From Proteiniclasticum sp043951855 (GTDB lineage: Bacteria > Bacillota > Clostridia > Clostridiales > Clostridiaceae): a stretch of DNA of 50,164 nucleotides. Numbering within the stretch: the stretch's first letter is position 1; the number at the start of each line of letters is the position of its first letter. The stretch spans positions 1 to 50,164 of the forward strand of contig NZ_JBINJW010000021.1 in NCBI RefSeq assembly GCF_043951855.1. The letters run 5' to 3'. Shown piece by piece: positions 32,031-41,236 of this stretch. Under the pieces are notes generated by a model, which was given only the letters and a program-made list of their open reading frames with translations, did no database searches and had not been told where the DNA came from. Position numbers and translations under genes: made by a program.

Positions 32031-33518
32031 CCGCTCTATATGAAAAAAAGATCAAGTGGAATACTGATGCACATTTCAAGCCTTCCAGGTCCCTATGGAA
32101 TAGGGGATTTCGGGAAGGGTGCCTATGAATTCGTGGATTTCCTTGACAGAGCCAACCAGAGAGAATGGCAGATTCTTCCTCTGGGGATCACAGGCTACGG
32201 AGATTCACCCTACCAGAACTTTTCCGCTTTTGCGGGAAATCCCTACTTCATCGATCTGGATGAGCTGCTCAGTCAGGGATTCATTGAACGAGAGGAGCTG
32301 GAGAATCTTCCACTGGGAGAGGATCCTGAAAAAGTGGACTACGGCATTCTCTACAGGAACAAGATGGAGCTTTTAAGGCGTGCCTACAAAAGAGCATACA
32401 GAACCATGGGTTCTGAGCTGAAGGCTTTTTATGAAGAAGAGAAAAGGTGGCTGAGAGACTATGCGCTTTTCATGGCCATCAAAGCAGACCACAAGGGAGT
32501 TTCCTGGCTCAGATGGCCCGCGAACTACAAGGATATTCATTCCGGTGCGGTTCTGGAATTTGAAAAGAATCATGAAAAGGAAATGTATTTTCATGTGTTC
32601 ATCCAGTACTATTTCTTCAAACAGTGGAAGAAGCTGAAGAACTACGCCAATGACAAGAACATCAGAATCATCGGCGACATTCCCATCTATGTGGCGGAAG
32701 ACAGTTCGGATGTATGGGGAAACAGCAGTCTGTTCAAAGTGAACGAACACTTCGAACCCATCACCGTAGCCGGATGTCCTCCGGATGCGTTCTCCGATAC
32801 AGGTCAGCTCTGGGGCAATCCCATCTACAACTGGGAAGCCATGGAGGAGGATGGATACAGATGGTGGATTGAAAGAATCCGTTCCAGTTTCGACATCTAT
32901 GATGTGGTCAGAATCGATCACTTCAGAGGCTTCGAAGCCTACTGGGAAATCAAGAACGGGTCTGAAAATGCGGTCCATGGACAGTGGATCAAAGGACCCA
33001 ACATGAAGCTCTTCAGGAAGATCAGAGAAGAACTGGGCGACCTGGACATCATTGCGGAAGACCTGGGCTTTCTTACGGAAGAAGTCCATGAACTGATCAA
33101 GGAGACCGGATACCCTGGCATGAAAGTGCTTCAGTTCGCCTTTGACCCGAGAGAGGAATCCGACTACCTTCCTCATACCTATGAGAGAAATGCCGTGGTG
33201 TACACCGGTACCCATGACAATGAAACCATCATGGGCTGGGTGAGGACCGTGAAAAGCGAGGATATGATCCATGCGGGGAAATACCTCAAGCTGAGCTATG
33301 AAGAAGGAATCAACTGGGGATTCATAAGAGGAGCCTACGGCTCTGTTGCGGATCTTTGCATCATACCCATGCAGGACTTCCTGGGACTGGGCAATGAAGC
33401 ACGAATGAACATCCCATCCACTCTGGGCAACAACTGGACCTGGAGAATGAAGGGAAATGAACTTACAGATAAACTGGCAGATAAAATAGCAAAACTGACT
33501 AGAATGTACGGGAGATAA
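32028..33518 (+). CDS. malQ: 4-alpha-glucanotransferase (amylomaltase, GH77)
   Basis: This 496-residue cytoplasmic enzyme transfers maltodextrin units between chains, making long chains for the phosphorylase and releasing glucose. It has the GH77 hallmarks: an RSSGILMHISSLPGPYGIGDFG start, ITGYGDSPYQNFSAFAGNPYFIDL, nucleophile D297 in RIDHFRGF, acid/base E344 in IIAEDLGF, and D397 in GTHDNET. The start ATG 32028 sits directly after a hairpin (32011-32027) that separates it from its ribosome site; ATG 32040 is an alternative. The phosphorylase gene begins four bases after its stop. Confidence 0.96.
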   Translation: MPLYMKKRSSGILMHISSLPGPYGIGDFGKGAYEFVDFLDRANQREWQILPLGITGYGDSPYQNFSAFAGNPYFIDLDELLSQGFIEREELENLPLGEDPEKVDYGILYRNKMELLRRAYKRAYRTMGSELKAFYEEEKRWLRDYALFMAIKADHKGVSWLRWPANYKDIHSGAVLEFEKNHEKEMYFHVFIQYYFFKQWKKLKNYANDKNIRIIGDIPIYVAEDSSDVWGNSSLFKVNEHFEPITVAGCPPDAFSDTGQLWGNPIYNWEAMEEDGYRWWIERIRSSFDIYDVVRIDHFRGFEAYWEIKNGSENAVHGQWIKGPNMKLFRKIREELGDLDIIAEDLGFLTEEVHELIKETGYPGMKVLQFAFDPREESDYLPHTYERNAVVYTGTHDNETIMGWVRTVKSEDMIHAGKYLKLSYEEGINWGFIRGAYGSVADLCIIPMQDFLGLGNEARMNIPSTLGNNWTWRMKGNELTDKLADKIAKLTRMYGR

Positions 33519-33522
33519 TAGA

Positions 33523-35913
33523 ATGAATAAAGAATTGATGACGATGAGAATGAAGGGATATGCCCTTACTACCTACGGTAGAGACCTGAAGAACCTGAAC
33601 ACCAAGGAGAAGTATACAGTCTTCTCGAAAGCACTGATGGAAGACATCCTGCTGAAATGGCAGACTTCCGAAGAAAAATTCGAGGGAAAGAAGAAGGCAT
33701 ATTATCTGTCCGCTGAATTTCTCATGGGACGTGCGCTTTCCAATAACCTGATCAACCTGGGATATATGAGTGAAGTGAAGGAAATGCTTTCCTCCATGGG
33801 CATGGACTACAATGCGCTGGAAGAAGCGGAAAGCGACGCTGGACTCGGAAACGGCGGTCTTGGAAGACTTGCAGCATGTTTCCTGGATTCCGGAGCAAGC
33901 CTGAACTACTCCCTCACCGGATATGGAATCCGATACAACTATGGAATCTTCGAGCAGAAGTTCGTGGAAGGCTATCAGGTGGAGGAAGGCGACAAATGGC
34001 TTGACCATGGGGACAGCTGGTCCATCAGACGTCAGGACAAGAAGGTCGTTGTGGAGTTCAAGGATCAGAGCGTGTACGCGGTTCCTTATGATACACCGGT
34101 GGTGGGATTCTCTGGAGAGACCATCAACACCCTGAGATTATGGCAGTCAGAAGCCATCACGGAATTCAATTTCACCGCCTTCAACAATCAGATGTATGAC
34201 AAGGCAGTAAAGGAGAAGAACGATGCGGAGAACATCTCCAAGGTTCTTTATCCCAATGATTCCATGGAATCAGGAAAGATCCTGAGACTGAAGCAGCAGT
34301 ACTTTTTCGTTTCCGCTTCCCTGCAGGACCTGATCAGAAAGTACAAGGAGAGTCACAAGGACTTTTCCGACTTCAGCAGACTTCATGCAGTGCAGCTCAA
34401 TGACACGCATCCTGCAGTGGCCATTCCGGAGCTCATAAGACTTCTCGGAAAAGAGGGCGTATCCTTCAAGAATGCCTTCGACATCGCAGTGGATACGTTC
34501 GCCTACACCAACCACACCATCCTGAAGGAAGCGCTGGAACAGTGGTCTGTGAAGCTCTACAAGAAGATTCTTCCGGAAGTGTATGCCATTATCGTGAAGA
34601 TCGACAACATGCTGACCAGAGAACTGGAAAACAAAGGACTCACAGCGAAGGAAATCAGTGAATTTGAGATCATATCCGAAGGAAACATCAAGATGGCATG
34701 GCTTTCCATTTACGGAACCCATTCCGTAAATGGTGTGGCGCAGCTTCATACAAACATCCTGAAGGAGACGGAGCTTTCTGGCTGGTATAATCTTTTCCCG
34801 GAGAGATTCAACAACAAGACCAACGGAATCACCCAGAGAAGATGGCTGCTGGAATCCAATCCGGAACTTTCCGCGTTCATCACCGAGCTTCTGGGACATG
34901 ACGGATGGATCACAGAACTTAGTGAGCTTGATAAGCTGAAGAAGTTTGCAGAGGATGATACCGTCATCGAGCGGTTCATGAGAATCAAGAAAGCGAAGAA
35001 GATGGAGCTGAAGGAATACATCATGGCCAGGGAAGGCATCGAGATTGATGAGAATTCCATCTTCGACATCCAGATCAAGAGACTTCATGAGTACAAGAGA
35101 CAGCTTTTAAATGCATTCCATATTCTGTATCTCTACAACAGACTGAAAACAGAGAAGGACTTCGACATGGAGCCTAGAACCTTCATTTTCGGTGCGAAAG
35201 CCGCTCCGGGATATGCAAGAGCCAAGGCCATCATCAAGTTCATCAACGAAATCGCAGAAGTTGTGAATAACGATGCGGACATCAATGGAAAGATCAAGGT
35301 GGTCTTTGTGGAAAACTACGGCGTATCCTATGCGCAGAAGCTTTTCCCGGCTGCAGACATTTCCGAGCAGATCTCCACAGCAGGGAAGGAGGCTTCCGGA
35401 ACAGGGAACATGAAGTTCATGCTAAACGGAGCACCTACCATCGGAACCTTCGACGGCGCCAATGTGGAAATCGTGGAAGAAGCGGGGCTTTCGAACAACT
35501 ACATCTTCGGACTCACCGTGGAGGAAATCGAGGCGCTGAAAGCTACCTACGATCCGAAGTCTGAACTGGAGAAGAACCCTATGCTGAAATCCATCGTCAA
35601 TACGCTGATCGATGGAACACTGGACCTTGCACCAGAAGAAAACTTCAAGGAGCTGCATGATTCGCTCATAAAGGGTGCATCCTGGCATGATCCGGACAAC
35701 TACTTCATCATCAGAGACTTTGATGCCTATGTACAGGCGCAGGAAAGAGTCAATGAGGACTTCAAGAATCAGCTGGAGTTCTATAGGAAGGGATTCATCA
35801 ACATGGCATCTGCAGGAAAGTTCTCTTCAGACCGTACCATCGTGGAATATGCCAATGAGATCTGGAACATTCCAAGTATCACAGAAGAAGATGAGGAATC
35901 CATGGCAGTGTAA
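33523..35913 (+). CDS. malP: Alpha-glucan (maltodextrin/glycogen) phosphorylase, GT35
   Basis: This 796-residue PLP enzyme releases glucose-1-phosphate from alpha-1,4 glucans. PLP-binding K631 lies in EASGTGNMKFMLNGA. Other conserved segments are GLGNGGLGRLAACFLDS, GYGIRYNYGIF, NDTHPAVAIPELIR, FAYTNHTILKEALE, NGITQRRWL, FDIQIKRLHEYKRQLLN and NGAPTIGTFDGANVEI. Its length fits the family. It sits with malQ and alpha-glucosidase, so a maltodextrin phosphorylase role is more likely than glycogen turnover alone; no glgBCDA genes are in the window. ATG 33523 follows GGGAGA. Confidence 0.95.
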   Translation: MNKELMTMRMKGYALTTYGRDLKNLNTKEKYTVFSKALMEDILLKWQTSEEKFEGKKKAYYLSAEFLMGRALSNNLINLGYMSEVKEMLSSMGMDYNALEEAESDAGLGNGGLGRLAACFLDSGASLNYSLTGYGIRYNYGIFEQKFVEGYQVEEGDKWLDHGDSWSIRRQDKKVVVEFKDQSVYAVPYDTPVVGFSGETINTLRLWQSEAITEFNFTAFNNQMYDKAVKEKNDAENISKVLYPNDSMESGKILRLKQQYFFVSASLQDLIRKYKESHKDFSDFSRLHAVQLNDTHPAVAIPELIRLLGKEGVSFKNAFDIAVDTFAYTNHTILKEALEQWSVKLYKKILPEVYAIIVKIDNMLTRELENKGLTAKEISEFEIISEGNIKMAWLSIYGTHSVNGVAQLHTNILKETELSGWYNLFPERFNNKTNGITQRRWLLESNPELSAFITELLGHDGWITELSELDKLKKFAEDDTVIERFMRIKKAKKMELKEYIMAREGIEIDENSIFDIQIKRLHEYKRQLLNAFHILYLYNRLKTEKDFDMEPRTFIFGAKAAPGYARAKAIIKFINEIAEVVNNDADINGKIKVVFVENYGVSYAQKLFPAADISEQISTAGKEASGTGNMKFMLNGAPTIGTFDGANVEIVEEAGLSNNYIFGLTVEEIEALKATYDPKSELEKNPMLKSIVNTLIDGTLDLAPEENFKELHDSLIKGASWHDPDNYFIIRDFDAYVQAQERVNEDFKNQLEFYRKGFINMASAGKFSSDRTIVEYANEIWNIPSITEEDEESMAV

Positions 35914-35969
35914 AAAATCACAGAATGAGTAGAAAAACACAGCAGTGTGAAACTGCTGGGAATCAAGGG

Positions 35970-36040
35970 TTTCAGCGATTGTGTCAAGATAGTGCAAACG
36001 CTAGCATTGAAAAATCGCTGAAATATCCTCTTTTTTCTCT
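35970..36040 (+). terminator. Terminator of the alpha-glucosidase-malQ-malP operon with operator-like loop
   Basis: An 11-bp perfect stem, TTTCAGCGATT (35970-35980) with AATCGCTGAAA (36013-36023), is followed by a T-rich stretch including a T6 run. The 32-base loop contains GTGCAAACGCTAGCAT (35992-36007), which resembles the MalR-type operator. Confidence 0.7.
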
Positions 36041-36070
36041 TTTTCACTGGATTTTTACCAGAATTAGCTG

Positions 36071-36205
36071 TATAATCAAATAGTAAAGCGTTTTCATTTT
36101 AGTTTTTGTGCAAGCGTATGCACCGAAGGCGGACTGCCTGGTCCATTCTGGCAGGCTGTGCTACGGGAATTGCCCTTGTTCTTTGACTGAGAAGTAAACG
36201 GTTAC
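36071..36205 (+). promoter_or_regulatory. malE promoter region with LacI-type operators
   Basis: TATAAT is at 36071-36076, with a poor -35. GTGCAAGCGTATGCAC (36108-36123) matches the operator found before the alpha-glucosidase gene. GTAAACGGTTAC (36194-36205) is a second LacI-type palindrome with a central CG. AGTAAAGCGTTTTCA (36082-36096) is cre-like with two mismatches. Small hairpins lie at 36134-36156. The leader of about 170 bases is unusually long. Confidence 0.65.
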
Positions 36206-36255
36206 GCGTTTGATTCAATACATAAAAAAATACAAATGTATTAGGAGGATAAAAA

Positions 36256-37623
36256 ATGAAGAAAATCACTAGTCTTGTACTTGCTCTAATGCTGACACTT
36301 TCAGTAGCTGCATGTGGAACAAAGGATGAAACACCAGAAACTCCTGGAGAAACACCAGCAGAAACACCAGCTGAAGGTGAAGAAGAACCAGAAGAAGAGC
36401 CAGCAGAAGGTGGCTTGACAGGTTCTATCACAGTTCAGGCAGAAGAAGGATGGCTACCCTATTATGAAGCTGCAGTCGAAAGATTCGTCGCTGTGAACCC
36501 AGATGCTGAAGTTGAGCTGATCACATCCGGAGCGATGGATATGCTTGATGTAATAGATAATACAGATGCTACCAATGAAGACGTCGCTGACGTGTTCTCA
36601 ATCCCAGCAGATAGAATCTACGGGCTGAACGAAAATGAAGCACTTGCACCAATCGATGCAATGGCAATCGCAGACAAGGTTGGAGGATTTGACAACTATG
36701 ACGCAGGTCTAGGTGGAAACTTCAACATCGATGGAGATTACCTTGCATTCCCGATGAACATCGAAACACTGATCATCTACGCCAACAAGGCAAATGCTGA
36801 AACAGCTGGAATCGATCTTACAAAGACAGTAGAACTGAATGATGTGAAGGTATCCGACGTACTGATTCCAGTATGGAATGCATGGTATGGCGTTGCAGTG
36901 ACAAATTCATCAGGAATCGAACTTCTCGGCATGGATGACAGCGGAGCGCTGTTCTCAGACATGACCAAGGATTGGGCAGATCTTGAACCAGAAAAGCAGG
37001 CAACCATCGAAGCAATGTACAACTACTACAAGGGTGTACAGGAAGCTGGAAACGACATGTGGGACAGCTCAGCAGCATGGGGTCATATGGACACAGAATT
37101 CACCACTGGTGGAACAGCTGTCATGAGAGTGGAAGGACCATGGGATTCAGGTAAGATGAGCGGACTTGCTTCTGATGGAGCAGACCTGGAAGTATTACCA
37201 ATCGGATCCGTTACAGTAGCAGGCAAGCCACTGAACCACTGGAAAGGTGGATGGGGACTGGTTGTGAACTCAAGAAATGAAGGCGACGATGAAAAGATGG
37301 CTCTTGCTGAAGCATTCATCGCTGAACTGATGAACACAGACTATGCACTTGATTTCTTCAAGTACACAGGAAAGATCATGGAAAACGTACCTGCTGATGT
37401 TTACCTGAATGGAGACATGAGCGATGCGGACAAGATCATCGTAGAAAACGTACTTGCTTCTTATGCAGATGCACCAGCTAGACCACTCTTCACAGAATGG
37501 GGACAGGTCTGGAGTACATGGGAAAATTCAGTACTATCATGGGCGTCAGTACAGCCTGCTGATGCAGAAGCTGCATACAATGCAATCAAGGCAGCATTCG
37601 ATGCCATGATGCTGAACTACTAG
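36256..37623 (+). CDS. malE: Maltose/maltodextrin-binding lipoprotein
   Basis: This 455-residue extracellular solute-binding protein has its lipobox VAAC with lipidated Cys at 20. Next is a Thr/Pro/Glu-rich tether (about 24-52) with ETP/AETPAE repeats, then an MBP-type bilobed domain with ITVQAEEGWLPYYEAAVERF, DVADVFSIPADRIY, PMNIETLIIYANKA, GTAVMRVEGPW and a C-terminal WGQVWSTWENSV. It delivers maltodextrins to MalF and MalG. GGAGG precedes the ATG. Codon use is strongly biased to CCA, GCA, ACA and GAA, fitting high expression. A terminator-like hairpin directly after it probably reduces transcription of the downstream permease genes. Confidence 0.93.
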   Translation: MKKITSLVLALMLTLSVAACGTKDETPETPGETPAETPAEGEEEPEEEPAEGGLTGSITVQAEEGWLPYYEAAVERFVAVNPDAEVELITSGAMDMLDVIDNTDATNEDVADVFSIPADRIYGLNENEALAPIDAMAIADKVGGFDNYDAGLGGNFNIDGDYLAFPMNIETLIIYANKANAETAGIDLTKTVELNDVKVSDVLIPVWNAWYGVAVTNSSGIELLGMDDSGALFSDMTKDWADLEPEKQATIEAMYNYYKGVQEAGNDMWDSSAAWGHMDTEFTTGGTAVMRVEGPWDSGKMSGLASDGADLEVLPIGSVTVAGKPLNHWKGGWGLVVNSRNEGDDEKMALAEAFIAELMNTDYALDFFKYTGKIMENVPADVYLNGDMSDADKIIVENVLASYADAPARPLFTEWGQVWSTWENSVLSWASVQPADAEAAYNAIKAAFDAMMLNY

Positions 37624-37641
37624 AATTTGACTTGAATCAGA

Positions 37642-37670
37642 AGAGAGGCTATTTTAGCCTCTCTTTTCTT
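37642..37670 (+). terminator. Hairpin with T tail between malE and downstream mal genes
   Basis: AGAGAGGCTA (37642-37651) pairs with TAGCCTCTCT (37655-37664) over a 3-base loop, followed by TTTCTT. It probably acts as a partial terminator setting a binding-protein excess, since the permease genes follow in the same direction and no strong promoter was seen after it. Confidence 0.75.
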
Positions 37671-37756
37671 ACAATAATGACAATAGGATATATATGGAAC
37701 TTCTTTTCATGTGACAGGAAAAGCGGAAGAGAAGGTTTATGAGAAAGGATTACTAG

Positions 37757-38215
37757 ATGTTTGGAAATGCGAAACTCTCAACTAAAAAACTTTATCTGAT
37801 CATGGCAGCCTCCTTTCTGATTATTTTATTCAGTTCTCTGGAAGTGTTCATGAGAGTCAAGGACCCGCTGATGTTTGAAAACTGGGTTGCGAGGGCGATG
37901 TCTTCAGGGGATCTGCCGTCCGGATATACGCCGGTTTTTGATGACTATGTGGTGGCAGAGCTTTTCAGATACTTTTTCAAGATTGCAATTCCCATGGGAT
38001 TTGCCGTATTCTCTTATTATACGTATGTGAAACTGAGACTAAGCGGAATTTTCATTTTCGTATGGACTGTGCTTCTAGCAGGAGGACTGGCCTATACCGT
38101 TTTTGAACTGAATTTCGGTTCTGTATTCTATTATCTTATTGTTGCAGCATATCTCCTTCTCATAGGAGCAGTATTATCCCTATCAGGGGATATGGAAAAC
38201 GTAAGAAAAAAGTAA
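37757..38215 (+). CDS. Unknown four-helix membrane protein in the maltodextrin operon
   Basis: This 152-residue protein of no recognised family has hydrophobic segments at about 12-33, 70-90, 97-117 and 122-142. The external loop between the first two (MRVKDPLMFENWVARAMSSGDLPSGYTPVFDDYV) is polar. The C-terminus is basic (MENVRKK). ATG 37757 follows AAAGGA. It lies between malE and malF, 15 bases before malF, so it is likely part of or an accessory to the transporter, but no homologous component is known to me. Confidence 0.75.
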   Translation: MFGNAKLSTKKLYLIMAASFLIILFSSLEVFMRVKDPLMFENWVARAMSSGDLPSGYTPVFDDYVVAELFRYFFKIAIPMGFAVFSYYTYVKLRLSGIFIFVWTVLLAGGLAYTVFELNFGSVFYYLIVAAYLLLIGAVLSLSGDMENVRKK

Positions 38216-38230
38216 AGGTGGGAAGAAATT

Positions 38231-40315
38231 TTGGCGAAATACAAGAGAATTCTCGTCGATTACATCGGCAGAGAATATGAAAGAAAGAATCTTTATCTCA
38301 AGGAATATGCAGAGCTGGAAGAAAAAATCAGTGAGATGGATGCTTCTGAAAAGAAAAATCTCGCAGCTCGACTCAAAGAGCTGAAAATAAAGAAAGATCA
38401 GCATCCTTACAACGTGGAGCTGAAAGCCTTCAAGGATGCGGAGAAGACATTTCTTTCAAAGCAGAAAGAGGAAGTGGAAAAGTTCAGAAAAACTGTTCCT
38501 GAAGACCTTTCGGATGTGGTTCGTGATCTTACGGTCAAGATCAGGGAAAGCGAGCTGGAAGCGGGGTTTTATGAGGATTATACCGAACTTTCCTATGATG
38601 CGGAATTTCTGTATAAAAGAGCAAAAGCTCATCTGAGGGTGCTTCCAAAGAACATCGAGGAGATCGCAGCGCTGGAAACAGAGCTTTCCGAAGCGAAGCA
38701 TCTGGATGCATCGGGAGATCACAGCGCCATCAAAGCGGAAATCACTTCGTTCAGAGAAAAGCAGAAGAAGCTGCTGGATGAGCGTACCAAGGAGCTCCGT
38801 GACAAGAAGAAGCAGGGTCTCATTTCAGACAAGGCACTGAAGAACGGTATTTCCCAGATTAAAAAGGACTTCAAGCATCTGACCACGATCAAGTCCTTTG
38901 AAGATCCAGTGAAAAACAAGAAAGAACTCATCAAAAGCAAAACCTTTGAGCTGAAGAACTACATCAAGGTGACCAGAAGAATCCTGGATGCGGATATCGC
39001 TGACATCAGAAGATCCGTACCGGTGGAAGTGGAAAAGACATCACCCGTCATCGCACATACCACTTTTCTTCTGCCAGGGCTAGGACAGCTTCTGAACAGG
39101 CAGTACATGAAAGCACTGCTATTCGGTCTTGGTGCACTCTTTATCTACTTCATCGCCATCCCTTATGCGCTCGGATACGGAAATTATCAGGGAGAAGGGG
39201 TAGCGGGACTCATTTCCCTTGCTGAAGGAGGAAAGAGAGTGGATAAATCCCTCATATTCCTCATCGAGGGCATCATCGCCATCATGTTTCTGCTCATCGC
39301 CTTTGCCATCTATTTCACCAGTTTCAATGATGTGAAAAGCACGGAGAAAGGAATCATAAAGGGGACACGTTCCTTCAACTGGTTTGAAACCAAGAGTCAT
39401 ATCGAAGAAGAGGGTTTCCCTATTCTGGTATCCATGCCGGCCCTTCTCATCATCATGTTCATTGTACTGGTACCCATATTCACCGCGATTCTATTGTCCT
39501 TTACGGGCATGGATCCGAGACACCAGTCCAAGTTCTCCTGGGTGGGCCTTGAAAACTACATGCTCATCGCAACAGGAACAGGTCTTGCAGGTTCCGTCTT
39601 CTGGAAAATCCTGGGATGGACCATCATCTGGACACTCACAGCAACGACCCTGGCCATCTTCATCGGATTCGGCCTGGCGCTTCTTGTGAATAATCCTAGA
39701 GTAAAGGGAAAAGGAATCTTCCGGATGATCTATCTTCTTCCCTGGGCGGTGCCGGCCTTCATCACCATCATGTTCTTCAGTATCATGTTCTCCAAGACAG
39801 GGGCACTGACGACCATAGCAAATGATCTCACAGGACTTACACTGGATTTCAAAAACAACACCAACCTGACGCGTATGATCCTTGTGATGCTGCAGGGGTG
39901 GCTGGGAAGCTCCTATGTGTTCCTTCTGTCCACCGGTGTGCTTCAGGCGATTCCTGAAGATCTCTATGAAGCGGCGGACATCGATGGGGCCAACAGCTGG
40001 CAGAAAATCAGAAAAATCACGCTGCCGCTGGTTCTTTTCCAGACAGCACCGCTCCTGGTGAACCAGTATACATTCAACTTCAACAACTTCTCCATCATCT
40101 ATCTGTTCAATGGAGGAGGACCCTTCAATCCCGAGAAATACGGTAACCTTGCAGGGTCCACGGATATTCTGATTTCCTATATTTTCAAACTGACAACGGA
40201 AAATCAGTATCAGGCCATAGGAGCCGCCATCACCATCGTCATCTCACTAGGACTGATGATGTTCGCGTTCTTCGGCTATAGAAATTCAAAGGCGTTCAAG
40301 GAGGAAAGATTATAA
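38231..40315 (+). CDS. malF: Maltodextrin ABC permease MalF with long N-terminal coiled-coil extension
   Basis: This 694-residue permease has a C-terminal half (about 390-694) that is a normal MalF-type permease: six membrane segments and EAA loop LYEAADIDGANSWQKIRKITLPLV near 577-598. It starts with about 265 residues that are charged and helical (EELEEK-, KKLLDERTKELRDKKKQ-like heptads), predicted coiled coil and cytoplasmic. Then comes a hydrophobic unit (about 275-375) with FLLPGLGQLLNRQYMKALLFG, like small TM2/PGLGQ membrane modules. Typical MalF proteins lack this coiled coil. The start is TTG 38231 after AAGGTGG. The stop overlaps the malG ATG by one base. The extension may bind a cytoplasmic partner. 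Confidence 0.9.
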   Translation: MAKYKRILVDYIGREYERKNLYLKEYAELEEKISEMDASEKKNLAARLKELKIKKDQHPYNVELKAFKDAEKTFLSKQKEEVEKFRKTVPEDLSDVVRDLTVKIRESELEAGFYEDYTELSYDAEFLYKRAKAHLRVLPKNIEEIAALETELSEAKHLDASGDHSAIKAEITSFREKQKKLLDERTKELRDKKKQGLISDKALKNGISQIKKDFKHLTTIKSFEDPVKNKKELIKSKTFELKNYIKVTRRILDADIADIRRSVPVEVEKTSPVIAHTTFLLPGLGQLLNRQYMKALLFGLGALFIYFIAIPYALGYGNYQGEGVAGLISLAEGGKRVDKSLIFLIEGIIAIMFLLIAFAIYFTSFNDVKSTEKGIIKGTRSFNWFETKSHIEEEGFPILVSMPALLIIMFIVLVPIFTAILLSFTGMDPRHQSKFSWVGLENYMLIATGTGLAGSVFWKILGWTIIWTLTATTLAIFIGFGLALLVNNPRVKGKGIFRMIYLLPWAVPAFITIMFFSIMFSKTGALTTIANDLTGLTLDFKNNTNLTRMILVMLQGWLGSSYVFLLSTGVLQAIPEDLYEAADIDGANSWQKIRKITLPLVLFQTAPLLVNQYTFNFNNFSIIYLFNGGGPFNPEKYGNLAGSTDILISYIFKLTTENQYQAIGAAITIVISLGLMMFAFFGYRNSKAFKEERL

Positions 40316-41211
40316 TGAGTTTATTTGGAAAAAAGAAAAAGGAACTTTATCTTTCCGACAGACAGCCTCTGACGACAGGAGGAATGATTCTTCTGGGACT
40401 GACCTACCTCATTCTGGCCTTCTGGGCATTTGTCATCATCTGGCCTCTGGTTCAGATGGTCATCTCCGCATTCAACGGGACCCAGGCGAATTATCTTATT
40501 CTGAACAAGGAGTTCGAGTTTTCCCTGAAGCACTTTGAACATTTATTCAAGGAAACACTTTATCTGAAATGGGTGGTGAATACCATAGTCATCGCTGTGG
40601 CCACAGCGATTCTGACCATCCTCATCGTCTCCTTTACCGGGTATGCCTATTCACGATTCCGCTTCAAGGGTCGTAAGGCGAGCCTTATGGCCATCATGCT
40701 GATTCAGACTATTCCTGCTTTCGCAGGAATCACAGCATATTACACGATTCATTCCATCATTTCCTCTGTAATCCCGCCGTTTTCCAGACAGATGATGCTG
40801 ATTCTGATTTACGCGGGAGGCGGTATTGCTTCCAATACCTTTATTCTGAAGGGTTACATGGATTCCATATCAACAGAGCTGGATGATGCGGCAAGAATCG
40901 ATGGATGCTCCAATATGAAAGTCTATAGACTGATTATCATGCCCATCATAAGACCGATGCTTGCCATCATCGCACTCTGGTCCTTCATCGGACCATTTAT
41001 GGATTATCTGCTTCCAAAGGTGCTGCTCACAAATCCTGAGTCGTATACCCTGGCAGCAGGACTCTACACCCTGATCAACAACAGGGAAACCCTCAATCAG
41101 CCTGCCTTTGCGGCGGGTGGACTGCTCATCGCGATTCCTATAGTCATCCTGTTCGCAGCGCTTCAGAAGCAGCTGATTTCAGGACTGGCACAGGGCTCCG
41201 TGAAGGGCTGA
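40315..41211 (+). CDS. malG: Maltodextrin ABC permease MalG
   Basis: This 298-residue permease has six membrane segments and the EAA loop ELDDAARIDGCSNMKVYRLIIMPIIRPMLAI near 185-215. The N-terminus WAFVIIWPLVQMVISAFN and the C-terminal LQKQLISGLAQGSVKG are typical for MalG. The start overlaps the malF stop (TAATG), giving translational coupling. It forms the channel with MalF, energised by the ATPase encoded next. Confidence 0.95.
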   Translation: MSLFGKKKKELYLSDRQPLTTGGMILLGLTYLILAFWAFVIIWPLVQMVISAFNGTQANYLILNKEFEFSLKHFEHLFKETLYLKWVVNTIVIAVATAILTILIVSFTGYAYSRFRFKGRKASLMAIMLIQTIPAFAGITAYYTIHSIISSVIPPFSRQMMLILIYAGGGIASNTFILKGYMDSISTELDDAARIDGCSNMKVYRLIIMPIIRPMLAIIALWSFIGPFMDYLLPKVLLTNPESYTLAAGLYTLINNRETLNQPAFAAGGLLIAIPIVILFAALQKQLISGLAQGSVKG

Positions 41212-41236
41212 TAAAAAGAATAGGAGGTATAAACGA

